From Stomorhina lunata (lineage: Eukaryota > Arthropoda > Insecta > Diptera > Rhiniidae), in contig OW121740.1 of NCBI GenBank assembly GCA_933228675.1, forward strand, positions 162,636,806 through 162,700,805: DNA of 64,000 nt, written 5' to 3'. The translations under genes and the position numbers were made by a program. The notes under the pieces are model-generated. The model was not told where the DNA came from and ran no database searches. It was given only the letters and a program-made list of their open reading frames with translations. Within the stretch, counting starts at the first letter, position 1; each line of letters starts with the position of its first letter. Below, in pieces: positions 13,020 through 25,282 of this stretch.

Positions 13020-13224
13020 TGAATGAGATTTTTTTTTGAATATAAAAATTATTTTTTTTTCATAATCGCATCTTACTTGGTCCTATTTTATTCTTAAACG
13101 ATTGGGAATATTATTAGTATAATAAATAGTTTTTTTTTTTTGGTAAAAAATGCTGGTGGGTACTAATGTCGCCATATTGTTTTTAAAAGAAAACTAATAA
13201 CAAATTTGAAAAAAAAAATCAGAG

Positions 13225-13690
13225 GCCAAATCGCCACATTCGATATCGAGCAAAATCTAACCCCCCAAATTCATAAACGAATTATAAAGTTATCAAAGTC
13301 TTATAGTATGAATTTTGTATGCAAATTTGAATTATATTTTTTTTTATAAATCAGGGAGTAAATTTGTATTGAGCATCAGAACTTTTATTGAAAATCTAGT
13401 GTCAAATCCCAGCATTCGATATTGATGGAAAACTCAAACTTTTAAGCAAATATTGCGTTACATACCTTAGGGATTTTCAAAATTATTTCTTTTGCAAAAT
13501 TTGATGTCCAAACATATCCGTTTGTTTATCAAAACATTTAGTTTAAATGAAATTCTTTTACTGAGAAATAAGTTACAATGTAGTAAAGCTTATATGTTAT
13601 ATGTTATTTAAATTATCCTAAAAGTATGCTACACAAATGTTTCTGAAATATCTTACATGTCGACCGAATGTGACTTTAATTCTATGAAAA
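13225..13690. mobile_element. Degenerate copies of 'GGGCCAAAT' MITE (family 2), interrupted by a family-1 element
   Basis: Two left-end-like segments lie in direct orientation: GAGGCCAAATCGCCACATTC (13224 onwards) and GTGTCAAATCCCAGCATTCG (about 13402 onwards). Both resemble the left terminus of the well-preserved family-2 element at 35117. The second continues to about 13675, where ATGCTACACAAATGTTTCTG and GACCGAATGTGAC match the inverted right half. A family-1 element (13254-13366) lies between the two, so this is a nested patchwork. Confidence 0.5.
13254..13366. mobile_element. MITE-like element, family 1, copy 4
   Basis: About 113 bp with left end TAACCCCCCAAATTCATAAA and right end TTTATAAATCAGGGAGTAAA. 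The inside contains TATAGTATGAATTTTGTATG, the best-preserved version of the family-1 core. It is inserted within family-2 sequence. Confidence 0.55.
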
Positions 13691-14189
13691 ACTTTATAAT
13701 TTTCTTTAAAAAAATTTTGTTATTTTTAACAAAAGTTGAGTTTGATTTTTGTTTTTTTTTTGGAAAAATAAGAATTGACCCCTAGTTTACTTGCTTCAAT
13801 GAAAACCTACAAATCTAAATTTTTATCAACTTAAAGGCTGAAGTGTAGGCCTTTTAACAATAAATAAATCATCTGCATATATTTGCATATTTAGCCTGAA
13901 ATGGCATTAAACTAACTGGCCACTGTAGTGCTTCTTAAGCAGAAAGAATTGGCTGAGATATGATTTTCGAGCAACAGCAGGGTTTGCTGTTGTTGTAACG
14001 GCTCTAACATTTACAATTTATTAATTTGGTGTTCAAGGCTAATTCAGGCCAAGAAATCATGCTGCTACAAAAGTCTAAAAATATTCAGGATTGAGTGAAA
14101 TTGGCGGTACTGTTGAAAATGATGACCTTGGCCACATGCTGGGCATACGTTTGGTTTTCAATAAGAGCCAAAAAACGGTTTTGAATATC
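13691..14189. other. Unique intron sequence
   Basis: No gene recognised. Part of 14090-14190 may still be 3' untranslated sequence of the transposase remnant that follows, but no terminal inverted repeat was identified. Confidence 0.45.
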
Positions 14190-14820
14190 AAAAAATTCTT
14201 TATTCCTGTAGAAGCATGTTCGATGCCATTATGTATGGAACTCGATTTCTTTTGCTCACTTGCAAAAGTCCAGACGCTGAACCCAATTTTCGACGGGTTT
14301 CAAGCATAAATTGTCCGATACTGCTGCAATTTCACGTTCGATATTCATACGAATTTCATCAATCGTCGTCGCCGGCTTATTGGCATAGACCATAGACTTG
14401 ACGTAGTCCCACAAGAAATAGTCTAACGACGTCAAATCGCACGACCGAGGCGGCCAATAGACTGGACTATTTCGTGAAGTAACACGCTCTCCAAATTTGG
14501 TTTTAAATAAATTGATTGTGACATTCACTGTGTGGCTTGTGGCGCTGTTCTGTTGGAACCACATGTCCTCCAAGTCCATTTCATCCAATTTGGTTATCAT
14601 TCAACGATAGCGATTCCCATCACGGAAGGGGTACGGCCCAATTACGCTGCCGGCCCATAAACAGTACCAAACCATAATTTTTTCGGGATGCAATGATGAC
14701 GTGTGGATTGCTGCCTGACCAATAATGCATATTATGTTTATTGACGAAGTCATTCAGCCAGAAATGAGCCTCATCGCTAAAGGTGATTCGCGCTTTTAAC
14801 GTTGAGGCCACTGACTCCAC
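14190..14820 (-). pseudogene. Tc1/mariner-type transposase remnant (catalytically dead)
   Basis: Minus-strand fragments of a cut-and-paste DDE/D transposase, broken by stops and frameshifts. The upstream piece (14820-14620) reads RITFSDEAHFWLNDFVNKHN then MHYWSGSNPHV. FSDEAHF holds the first catalytic Asp. After a frame change and a stop (GNRYR-stop-MITKLDEMD near 14600) the second piece reads MWFQQNSATSHTVNV. Here the family's QQDGA motif has become QQNSA, so the second catalytic Asp is lost. WPPRSCDLTSLDYFLW follows, carrying the third acidic position. The C terminus NWVQRLDFCK is followed by a stop where related proteins continue into AKEIEFH. No N-terminal DNA-binding domain was identified. 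It lies in the Ptp99A intron, same strand as the gene. Confidence 0.85.
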
Positions 14821-15129
14821 ATTTGGGTAGTAAATTTTTATAATTTCGACTCGTTGGCTCTATCATAAAATGGCAAACCTTACAAAAGAAAAATGTCAAA
14901 AGAGCGGCGAGAAATATGACGTTGTCTGCTGTCCCTGTCGCTGTACTTTTGTAGCGTCCCTGTTGAAAAACCCTGAAAAAAACAAGCTGTGGCTCCATTC
15001 CGATCTCAGATGTTCCTGTACGACTCTTGTTTTCCACTGCAAATTATTTTCTTCTTTTGTTATGGGCTTCTTACACAACATTTATGCGATAACCTAAAAT
15101 CTTGATCGTTCTAAATGTATACTATAATA

Positions 15130-15780
15130 TTCTCAAAAATATACTAAAATATCTTCATACATGAAGATATCTTTTCTGACATACCTTAGGGAGGACTCCA
15201 ACCGTGTGATGCTACATCCGAAAAGGAACTGCTGGATTAGCATAATCTTGTTCTCCTTTACTGGAAGGATCTTTGATTCCTCATAAAAATGATGTGGTGA
15301 GGTAATTTGCAGGCAACCTGTAATTGTTCTTAAGAACGGAAGCATTGGATATTTCTGCACTTAATGGAGCTGACCACACTAGATCAGCATAATTGACCTT
15401 CTAATCGCTTTATGGGTAGACAACAAGGTCTCTTTGCCCATTCCCCAGGTACTGCCGGCTAGTAATTTAAGTACCTTTTTTTCTACATCGGAATTTATGC
15501 GTAATAATTGTGGCATGTGCTGATGAAGTAAAGATCATTTTAAGTGTGACTCCTAGGATTTTCGGGTGGTTAACGTTTGAAATTGTTACTTTTTTTGTCT
15601 AGATGGTAAATAGGGTTGCTCACGATTTAGTTCTGAAGGTCTAAATGTATTCCCTGATAGTAAAGTTGTCATTCCTCGATTCTGTCTTCCTGAATTCAGC
15701 ATCGACCTTAGATTACTACAGATCTCACAACGAGAAGTGTCAGTTTTGCATCAAATGTATGTATGTGAATGCAGGAACAA
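15130..15780 (-). pseudogene. Decayed LOA/R1-like LINE reverse transcriptase, C-terminal part
   Basis: Minus-strand frames, broken by stops, match the post-catalytic part of a LOA/R1/jockey-group reverse transcriptase. About 15560-15480 reads KILGVTLKMIFTSSAHATII. About 15470-15380 reads KVLKLLAGSTWGMGKETLLS then THKAIRRS, the well-known LAGSTWGxxKETLL motif. About 15360-15133 reads LRTITGCLQITSPHHFYEES then KILPVKENKIMLIQQFLFGC. The YADD catalytic region was not found, so the piece is 5'-truncated, as usual for dead LINE copies. Clade assignment is approximate. Confidence 0.75.
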
Positions 15781-17670
15781 TGATACATACCAGGGAACTA
15801 TAAAGCAAATGAATTAGCAAGAATTTAGACTAATTTACAAACTCAAGATGAAATGCCTCTAGCCACATGCGGTCAGACGACGATTAGCTTTTTTAGAAAC
15901 TGAGAAGACAAGGAGAAAGAGAAGTCTATTAACACTTGCCCTATGCTGTTGATCAGAAGGAGGATAACTCTTGGCTCTTATTTCTAAGTAGACATAGGCG
16001 ATCTAACTGACATAAAAGAATGAAATTTATTGCATAGTTGCACAGCAACTATAGATTCGTCTTAACCAATTCAAACATAATTTTTTGCAATTTTTATTAC
16101 AAATGTCTGTACATAGAGGATACCTTTAGCATTAATATTTTCTTGTCTTGCACTAATTTGTCTTGGGCTGCTTATCGTTTCTAACGTAAACACAAGTTAA
16201 GACTGGTGCCAAACAATCAAAAAGCCAGGCAGACAGACAGACAGACAGAAACACAGACTGACAAACAAACAATCACAAGGACAAAGAACTTGTATGGAAA
16301 CAAACGATAAAACCAAAGCCAGACATCAAGCCAAACTCATGTACATATGATGGGAAAATATGTACATTAGGAATATGTTTGTCTAATTGTATGTAAGCAA
16401 GTGCTTAGCTTTGTTTTCCTTTTGGAAAATAATAATGACGCCAACAACAAAAGAGCTTATATTACTCGATGTAAGATGAGACGGACTTTTCTCCTCTCTG
16501 CTGTGAGAAAAGCAAACGTTTTTGTAGACAAGAAACAGGCAAGAGGAACAGGAAAAGCAACAAAGGCTTAGACGAAGGATGGAAGTTGTTTGCGTTTGTT
16601 TGCATGTGTAAATAATGTCTAATGTTTTTTTTTCTGCACCATATCTTTACCTCTACCCCTTTGCGAGCTACATACGTGCAGACATATAACATTTTGTTTG
16701 GTGTGCGTGCATATCCGTTTCCTTAAACGTTTATCTAAAGATCAGTGTTATGTGTGCGTGTTACTTTATAACTCGCACATACTCTTACACATATTTGCTT
16801 CTATTGTTTTTTTTTAGAAGGTTGTAGGTGTTAATGTGGTGTTTTTGTAATTTTTGTAATTTAACTATATATATGTTTGTGCCAAACAGCAATAGGGTTT
16901 TTTGCTTTACAAAGTTTCTCATGTATGTATTTCCAAGTGATGAAATGCTTTATTTCTGCTGAAGAAATAAAAAAAGCACAATATTCACACTTTTGTTCTA
17001 GAGGTTTAGAACGTTCACATTTCTTGTACCTGTGTTTACATTTGCTGATAACACTAAATTTTCTTTACATTCTATTCATTTTAGTTCTTAGTCTGGATTT
17101 TTGCCTCTAATGTATATTTGTACGACGTTTGTTTTTCTTGTACTTACTTCAGTTACTGTAATTGTCTCAGTTGTTTTTGTTAATGTGTATTTTCCTTATT
17201 ACTAACATTATTGAACAAAAGCTTTAAATTTGTTTTCCTACATAAGTTTCAATGCAAAGTTTCATTCTTTCCTTTTTTCTGTTTTAACTTTAAAGTTTGT
17301 TGACATGAAATTGTGAGAAATTGTATTACTTTATCAGGAAATATGTACGTACATCCTTCAGTAGCAGTTAACTAGTTACTTTGGTAACATATTGCAATTA
17401 GGGGTTAGGGTAAAGGGATATTTTTTACTTAGTTTTTATCCGAAATCTTTGAGGGCTCCTTTAAAGAAACATGTCTGCCTATGCCTAGAGTTTAACCTAA
17501 TATCTAGATCGATTCCATTCATTTATGTTCGTCGCTTAAAACGGGTTTTTGAATTAAAACAAAAAATAAAATTGTTGAGATGTTATTTTTTCATTACTAA
17601 AACCCCTTTTCCCTAATTTGCAAATAAATACAGCTGATTTATATACTATTTTAAAGTTAAGACTAAGAAG
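15781..17670. other. Unique intron sequence with a short CAGA microsatellite
   Basis: No gene recognised. A (CAGA)5 tract lies at 16230-16249. Short open frames here (for example 16462-16692 minus and 16877-17110 plus) show no domain or conservation signature. Confidence 0.5.
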
Positions 17671-20600
17671 CAACAAATTTTCTATAAAAATTTTATAGCG
17701 AAAATTATTCTATAAAGTTTTTAGAGCGACAAGTTTTCTATAAAATTTTGATAGCTAAACTTTTTCTATAAAAATTTAAGACCGAAAAGTTTTAGAACAA
17801 AAAGTTTTTGTTTCTTCTAAAAAAATTTAAAACCTAAAATTTTTAAAAATATATTTAGAAAAAAATTTCATAAAAAGTTTTAGAAAAAAATTTTTATAAA
17901 AAATATTCTTTAAAAATTTTAGGAAGAATTGTTTTTTTAATTACAACAAAAAATTTTCTAACAATGTTTTAGAAGAAAAAATTTTATAACAAAATTTTAA
18001 AACGGAAAATTTTCTTAAAAAACTTTAAGTCGAAAAATTTAAACAAAATTTTAGTACAAAAAAATTTAGAGCAAAAAATTTTTTACAAATCAATTTTAAA
18101 CGAACAATTTTCTAAAAAAAAGAGCCAAAAACTTTGTATAAAAAATTAAAGAGTGAAAAATTTTCTATAAAAAATTTTACGGCGAAAAATTTTGAAACAA
18201 AAATTTTTCTGTAAAAATTTTAGACCGTATATAAACTTTTATAGCGACAAATTTTCTATAAAAAATTTTAGAACAAAAACTTGTCTATAAAAAATTAGAT
18301 CAAAAATTAAAAAAAAAAAAATTTAAGACCAATTATTTTTAAAAAAAATATTTTAGAACTAAAAGTTTACGATAAAAAATTTTAGAATGAAAAATTCTCG
18401 ATAAAACAAATTTTAGAACGAAAAATTTCTATAAAAAATTGTAAAGCTAAAAACGCTCAATAAAAAATTTTAGAATGAAAAAATTTTCTATAAAAAATTT
18501 TCTGTAAAAAAATTTTTAAAGCTAAAAATTTTCTATAAAAAATTTTAGAGCGAAAAATTCTATAAAAAATTTTAAAGCTAAAAACTTTCTTTAAAAAATT
18601 TTAGAATGAAAAATTTTTTACAAAAATTTAAGAATGAAAATTTTTCAATAAAAAATTTAAGAATGAGAAATTTTCTATAAAAGATTTTAAGTCGAAAAAT
18701 TTTGAAACGAAAAAATTTCTAAAAAAATTTTAGACCGAAAAGTTTTCTATCAAAAATTTTAGAACGAAAACTTTTCAATAATAAATTAGATCGAGAAATT
18801 AAAAAAAAATAGAATAAACAATTTTCAAAAGAAAAAAATATATATGAACCAAAAATTTTTTATAAAAAAAATTTAGAAAGAAAAATTCCTAAAAAAAATT
18901 TAGATTGAAACATTTTCTATAAAAAATTTTAGACCGAAAAATTTTCTATAAAATATTTAGACCCACAATTTTTTTTTTTATAAAATTTAAAAACGAAAAA
19001 TTTTCTTTTCTATAAAAACATTTTAGGCCGAAAAATTTTCTATAAAAAATTTAGGACCAAAAAATTTTCTATTAAAAATTCTAGAATAAAAAATTTTCTA
19101 TAAAAAAATTTAGAACGAAAAATTTTCTATAAAAAAATTTTAGAATAAAAAATTTTTTTGTAATAAATTTTAGACCGAAAAATTTTTTCTAAAAAATTCT
19201 ATAACGAAAAATTTTCTATAAAAATTTTAGAACGAAAAATTTTCTATAAAAATTTTAGAACGAAAAATTTTCTATAAAAATTTTAGAACGAAAAATTTTC
19301 TAAAATAAAATTTAGAACGAAAAATTATCTGTAACCAATTTTAGAACGAAAAAATTTCTATAAAAAATTTTAGACCAACAAATTTTTTATAAAAATTTTT
19401 AGATTAACAAGTTTTAAAAAATTTTCAAAAAAAAATTTTCTATCAAAAATTTTAAAAAGTTTTGGAACGAAAAATTCTGTGAAAAAAATTTTAAACCGAT
19501 TTTTTTTTTAAATCTAAGAACAAAAAACAATTTTAAAACGAAAAATATTCTAAAAAAATTAGAAGGAAAGGTTTTCTTTGAAATTTTTACAATTTTCTAT
19601 AAAAAATTTTAGCACAAAAAATTTTCTATAAAACAAAAAATAGAACAAAACATTTTCTACAAAAAATTTAAGAATTTAATATTTTCTTTAAAAAGTTTTA
19701 GAACGAAAAGAAGACTTTAGACCGATTTTTTTTTTTGTTATCTTAGACCGAATAATTTTCTATAAAAAATTTAAGAACGACAAACAATTTTAGAACGAAA
19801 AATTTTCTTTTACAAATTTTAGAAAGAAAAATATTCTAAAAAATTTTAAAACTGAAAATTTTATAAGGAAAGATATTTTATATTTTTTTTTTAAATTTTC
19901 TTTTAAAAATTTTAGAAAGAAAAATATTATAAAAAATTTTAAAACTGAAAATTTTATAAGGAAAGATATTTTATATATTTTTTTTAATTTTCTTTTACAA
20001 ATTTAAGAAAGAAAAATATTTAAAAAAAATTTTAAAACTGAAAATTTTATAAGGAAAGAAAGATATTTTATAATTTTTTTTTTTTTAATTTTAGCCGAAA
20101 ATTTTTTATGAAAAAATTAAGAACAAAATATGTTCATGAAAAATTTTATTAAAAATTTAAAAACAAACAACTTTCTATAAAAAAATTTTAGAATGAAAAA
20201 TTTTTTATAAAAAATTGAAGATCAAAAAATTTTAAAACGAAAATTTTCTATAACAAATTCAAGAACAAAAAATTTTAGAACGAAAAATTTCTACAAAAAA
20301 TTTTAGACCGAAAAATTTTATTTGGGAATTAATTATTCGAACTTTAAATTGAATTAATTGAAAAATTAGGATTTATCAGGCTTGAGTTCATTTTTAATTT
20401 TCAAATTATTAATTTGAAAATTTGAAAGTAATAACAATTTTCTATAAAAATTTTAAAACGAAAAATTTTTTACAAAAAATTTTAGAACAAAAGATTTTTT
20501 ATAAAAATTTTTTTTTTAAATTTTAGACTGAATAATTTTCCATAAAATATTTAAGAACTAATAATTTTTTATTAAAAATTTTAAAACGAAAAATATTTTC

Positions 20601-20735
20601 TAAAAAAATTTTAGAACGAAAAATTTTCTTAAAAAAATTTTAGAACGAAAAATTTTCTATAAAAAATTTTAGAACAAAAAATTTTAGAACAAAAATTTTA
20701 GAAAAAAAAATTTATATAAAAAACTTTAACAATAT
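17671..20735. repeat. Degenerate minisatellite (array E), unit about 27-29 bp
   Basis: Long, diverged tandem array with consensus ATTTTAGAACGAAAA then ATTTTCTATAAAAA. Indels are frequent and the register drifts. A small higher-order duplication is visible: the block ATTTTAAAACTGAAAATTTT followed by ATAAGGAAAGATATTTTATA occurs three times between about 19840 and 20080. Compared with the 22.5-25.2 kb array it is clearly older. Confidence 0.9.
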
Positions 20736-22470
20736 GAGAAATATCTGCCTGATCTTTTTTACCTACATGTTTTCCTATATTTTATTTCCGCGTTCGTTAA
20801 GTTTCTTTTAAAACCTAAAACTCAATATCCTGTTTTTATACCACGTATAGGATATATTGCAAATTCAAGAATTCTACAAACTATAGATATATCTTTTTCA
20901 CTTAATCAACATAACCATACAAAGACGTGCGTATAAAAGAGGTATGTAGTTGTTAAAATTGATGTCTATAATGACTAAAACTTTAATTTAACATTAAGCA
21001 CTCTAGCAAGGAACACTACACGGATTCGAGACAAAAAAAAAAGGATAAGACCCTACCTCTTCCCAGCTCTATTGTGGTAATAGAAGAAAGATATATAAAT
21101 TACAGAGTATCATCGACAATGAAATCAACATCCTTTCAACTCCATCTTGTCTTCCTCGAATATAACCACTCTTGAACTTAATGTCAGCGTTGCACACGTC
21201 ATTGTCGTCATCCAATTCTCAAGCTCATCCTTAACTTTATTGTCATTGTTAGGTAACTTGAGATTTACAATAGTCTCATACATACTTACTCCTTTTAGAC
21301 ATTAGAGTGATGAAAAGTAGTAAGTAGTAGTTGTCTTGGTTGTTGCCAGTATTAGTGGTAGCCGTGTCACTAGATTTATAAGGATGTACTTGTGTTGTGT
21401 TTGCAACAAACTCATCTCATCTCATCATTGTCATATTAATGTGAAATTGTTTCAATGTCACGTTTCAGGAAGTCTTCAAGAAAAAAGCACTATAGCCGCA
21501 CTAAGGTGTCTATAGCAACTACTATTGTATATACTTACTACATATTCTTAGTAATTTGTTACAAGAAAAAAAAGAAAAACACCTTCAACTTCTTAGAAGA
21601 AGACACAACTCTTGCAACGCATGTTGTAAAGGAAAATAATAAAAATCTTACAATAGTTAATATCAGCGTGTTAAATTAAAATTATCATATCCTTAGACTT
21701 AAATATATAACATTATCGACATGTTCTTTAAATGTAAGTATGTGTATATTACAGCTGCTGTTGTAGTTTTAAACCTTTAAGATGCGAAGGACAAATGAAA
21801 CACTTTTTGAATTAAGAAAAATAGGACATTTACGTCTTTGAAAATAATAAAAAAAAAAAAATATATTTTTAATTTTTTATACCAAATATTGTTCTCCTCC
21901 AAAAGTCCTTAAAGGGTTAAGCGCATTTAAGTAAGCTCTTGCTACTACATATTTCTTGTAGTAGCAGCACTTCTTCTTGTTGTTTGTTAATGATTACACG
22001 TCTTCATTCATGCATGCAATTTGTTTAAGTACATAATATTTATTCATGTAAGAATGAACAAAATGCATGAACGACAAAAATTTTACCATGTGCAAATATT
22101 TAGTTAATGTAATTGTTTAAATTTTATGTTATAATAAGGAAGGAAATTTATGCAAATTATTTATGTTAACGATTTTAATTAGAATTTAAAGAAGAAAAAA
22201 AAAAGTTGTTTGCTAAGGGAAATTAAAATCATTTGGATTAAGTAATAAAATTAAAATTTTATATGGAAATGACAAGAGTTTACGTACTTGCTATGTAAAA
22301 AAATTAAATTTTTATTAATTCAAAATTTATTCAACCTTGAACATACTTAAAATGTTCAGATAGTATTTTTTTGTGGTCAAACACAAGAAATATAAAATTA
22401 TTAAATTTGCAAAAGGTACTTCTATGGTTGATTTGGTAGCAAAGAATAAAGTACTAAAAAATTAATCATC
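20736..22470. other. Unique intron sequence
   Basis: Non-repetitive sequence with no supported gene. A 74-codon frame at 21455-21679 is Lys-rich and lacks any domain. The less AT-rich stretch at about 21000-21430 shows no RNA structure that I can recognise. Confidence 0.5.
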
Positions 22471-25208
22471 ATTTGTCTGTAAAAAATTTTAGACCATAAA
22501 ATTGTCTATTCCGTAAAAGTTTCTATAAAAAAAATTATTTTTAAAAAATTTTAAGACCAATAATTGTCTACCGAAAATTTTTCGATAAAAATTTTTGACC
22601 GAAAATTTTTCGATAAAAATTTTTGACCGAAAATTTTTTAATAAAAATTTTAGACCGAAAATTTTTCTATAAAAATTTTAGACCCAAAATTTTTCTATAA
22701 AAATTTTAGACCGAAAATTTTTCTATACAAATTTTGAGACCGAAAATTTTTCTATAAAAATTTTGAGACCGAAAATTTTTCTATAAAAATTTTAAGACCG
22801 AAAATTTTTCTATAAAAATTTTAAGACCGAAAATTTTTCTATAAAAATTTTAAGACCGAAAATTTTTCTATAAAAATTTTAAGACCGAAAATTTTTCTAT
22901 AAAAATTTTAAGACCGAAAATTTTTCTATAAAAATTTTAAGACCGAAAAATTTTCTATAAAAATTTTGAGACAAAAAATTTTTCTATTAAAATTTTAGAC
23001 CGAAAAATTTTCCATAAAAATTTTAGACCGAAAATTTGTCTATAAAAATTGTAGACCGAAAATTTTTCTAAAAAAAATGTAGACCGAAAATTTTTCTATG
23101 AAAATTTTAAAACCGAAAATGTTTCTATAAAATTTTTAAGACCAAAAATTTTTCTATAAAAATTTCAACACAAAAAATTTTTCTATAAAAATTCGTCTAT
23201 AAAAATCTTAAGGCCGATAATTTTCCTATAGAAAAATTTGAGACCTATAATTTTTCTATAAAAATTTTGATACAGAAAATTTTTCTTTAAAAATTATTAT
23301 ACAGAAAATTTCTATTAAAATTTTGTCACCAAAAATTTGTCTATACAAATTTTGAGAACGAAAACTTTGTATCAAAATTTTGAGACCGAAAATATTTTTT
23401 TTATAAAAATTTAATAAATTTAGGACCAACAATTTTTATATAAAAATTTTAGACCGAAAATTTTTCTATAAAAATTTTAGACCGAAAATTTTTCTGTAAA
23501 AATTTTAGACCGAAAATTTTTCTATAAAAATTTTAGACCGAAAATTTTTCTATAAAAATTTTAAATCGAAAATTTTTCTATAAAAATTTTAGATCGAAAA
23601 TTTTTCTACAAAAATTTTAGACCGAAAATTTTTTTATAAAAATTTTGATATCGAAAATTTTTTTATAAAAATGTTGATATCGAAAATTTTTCTATAAAAA
23701 TTTTAGACCGAAAATTTTTCTATAAACATTTTGAGACCAAAAATTTTTCTATAAAAATTTTTGACCGAAAAGTTTTCTACAAAAATTTTTGACCGAAAAT
23801 TTTTCTACAAAAATTTTTGACCGAAAATTTTTCTATAAAAATTTTAGACCGAAAATTTTTCTATAAAAATTTTAAGACCGAAAATTTTTCTATAAAAATT
23901 TTAAGACCGAAAATTTTTCTATAAAAATTTTAGACCGAAAATTTTTCTATAAAAATTTTAGACCGAAAATTTTTCTATAAAAATTTTAGACCGAAAATTC
24001 TTCTATAAAAATTTTAGACCGAAAATTTTTCTATAAAAATTTTAGACCGAAAATTTTTCTATAAAAATTTTAGACCGAAAATTTTTCTATAAAAATTTTA
24101 GACCGAAAATTTTTCTATAAAAATTTTAGACCGAAAATTTTTCTATAAAAATTTTAGACCGAAAATTTTTCTATAAAAATTTTAGACCGAAAATTTTTCT
24201 ATAAAAATTTTAGACCGAAAATTTTTCTATAAAAATTTTAGACCGAAAATTTTTCTATAAAAATTTTAGACCGAAAATTTTTCTATATAAATTTTAGACC
24301 GAAAATTTTTCTATAAAAATTTTAGACCGAAAATTTTTCTATAAAAATTTTAGACCGAAAATTTTTCTATAAAAATTTTTGACCGCAAATTTTTCAATAA
24401 AAATTTTAGACCGCAAATTTTTCAATAAAAATTTTAGACCGAAAATTTTTCAATAAAAATTTTAGACCGAAAATTTTTCTATAAAAATTTTAGACCGAAA
24501 ATTTTTCTATAAAAATTTTAGACCTAAAATTTTTCTATAAAAATTTTAGACCGACAATTTTTTTATAAAAATTTTAGACCGAAAATTTTTCTATAAAAAT
24601 TTTAGACCGAAAATTTTTCTATAAAAATTTTGGACCGAAAATTTTTCTATAAAAATTTTAGACCGAAAATTTTTCTATAAAAATTTTAGACCGAAAATTT
24701 TTCTATAAAAATTTTAGACCGAAAATGTTTCTATAAAAATTTTAGACCGAAAATTTTTTTATAAAAATTTTGATATCGAAAATTTTTCTATAAAAATTTT
24801 AGACCGAAAATTTTTTTATAAAAATTTTGATATCGAAAATTTTTCTATAAAAATTTTAGACCAAAAATTTTTCTACAAAAATTTTTGACCGAAAATTTTT
24901 CTATAAAAACTTTAGACCAAAAATTTTTCTATAAAAATTTTGGAACGAAAATTTTTTTATAAAAATTTTAGACCGAAAATTTTTCTATAAAAATTTTAGA
25001 CCGAAAAGTTTTCTATAAAAATTTTAAGACCGAAAATTTTTTTTATAAAAATTTTAAGAACGAAAGTTTTTCAATAAAAATTTTAGACCGAAAATTTGTC
25101 TATACAAATTTTAAATCGAAAATTTTTCTATAAAAATTTTAGATCGAAAATTTTTCTACAAAAATTTTAGACCGAAAATTTTTTTATAAAAATTTTGATA
25201 CGAAAATT
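22471..25208. repeat. Highly homogeneous 28-bp minisatellite (array F), left part
   Basis: Nearly 100 units of TTTTAGACCGAAAA then TTTTTCTATAAAAA (28 bp). The block at about 23850-24750 is almost invariant (GACCGAAAATTTTTCTATAA), with minor variants TTTAAGACCG, TTTGAGACCG and TTTGATATCG forming local clusters. The array is interrupted at 25209 by a LINE and resumes at 28856. Confidence 0.95.
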
Positions 25209-25282
25209 TTTTTTTTTTTTTTTTATTTATAAGACCAGCACTCAGGGGATGGCCCCTACATATGCAACGCATTGTGTTGGAA

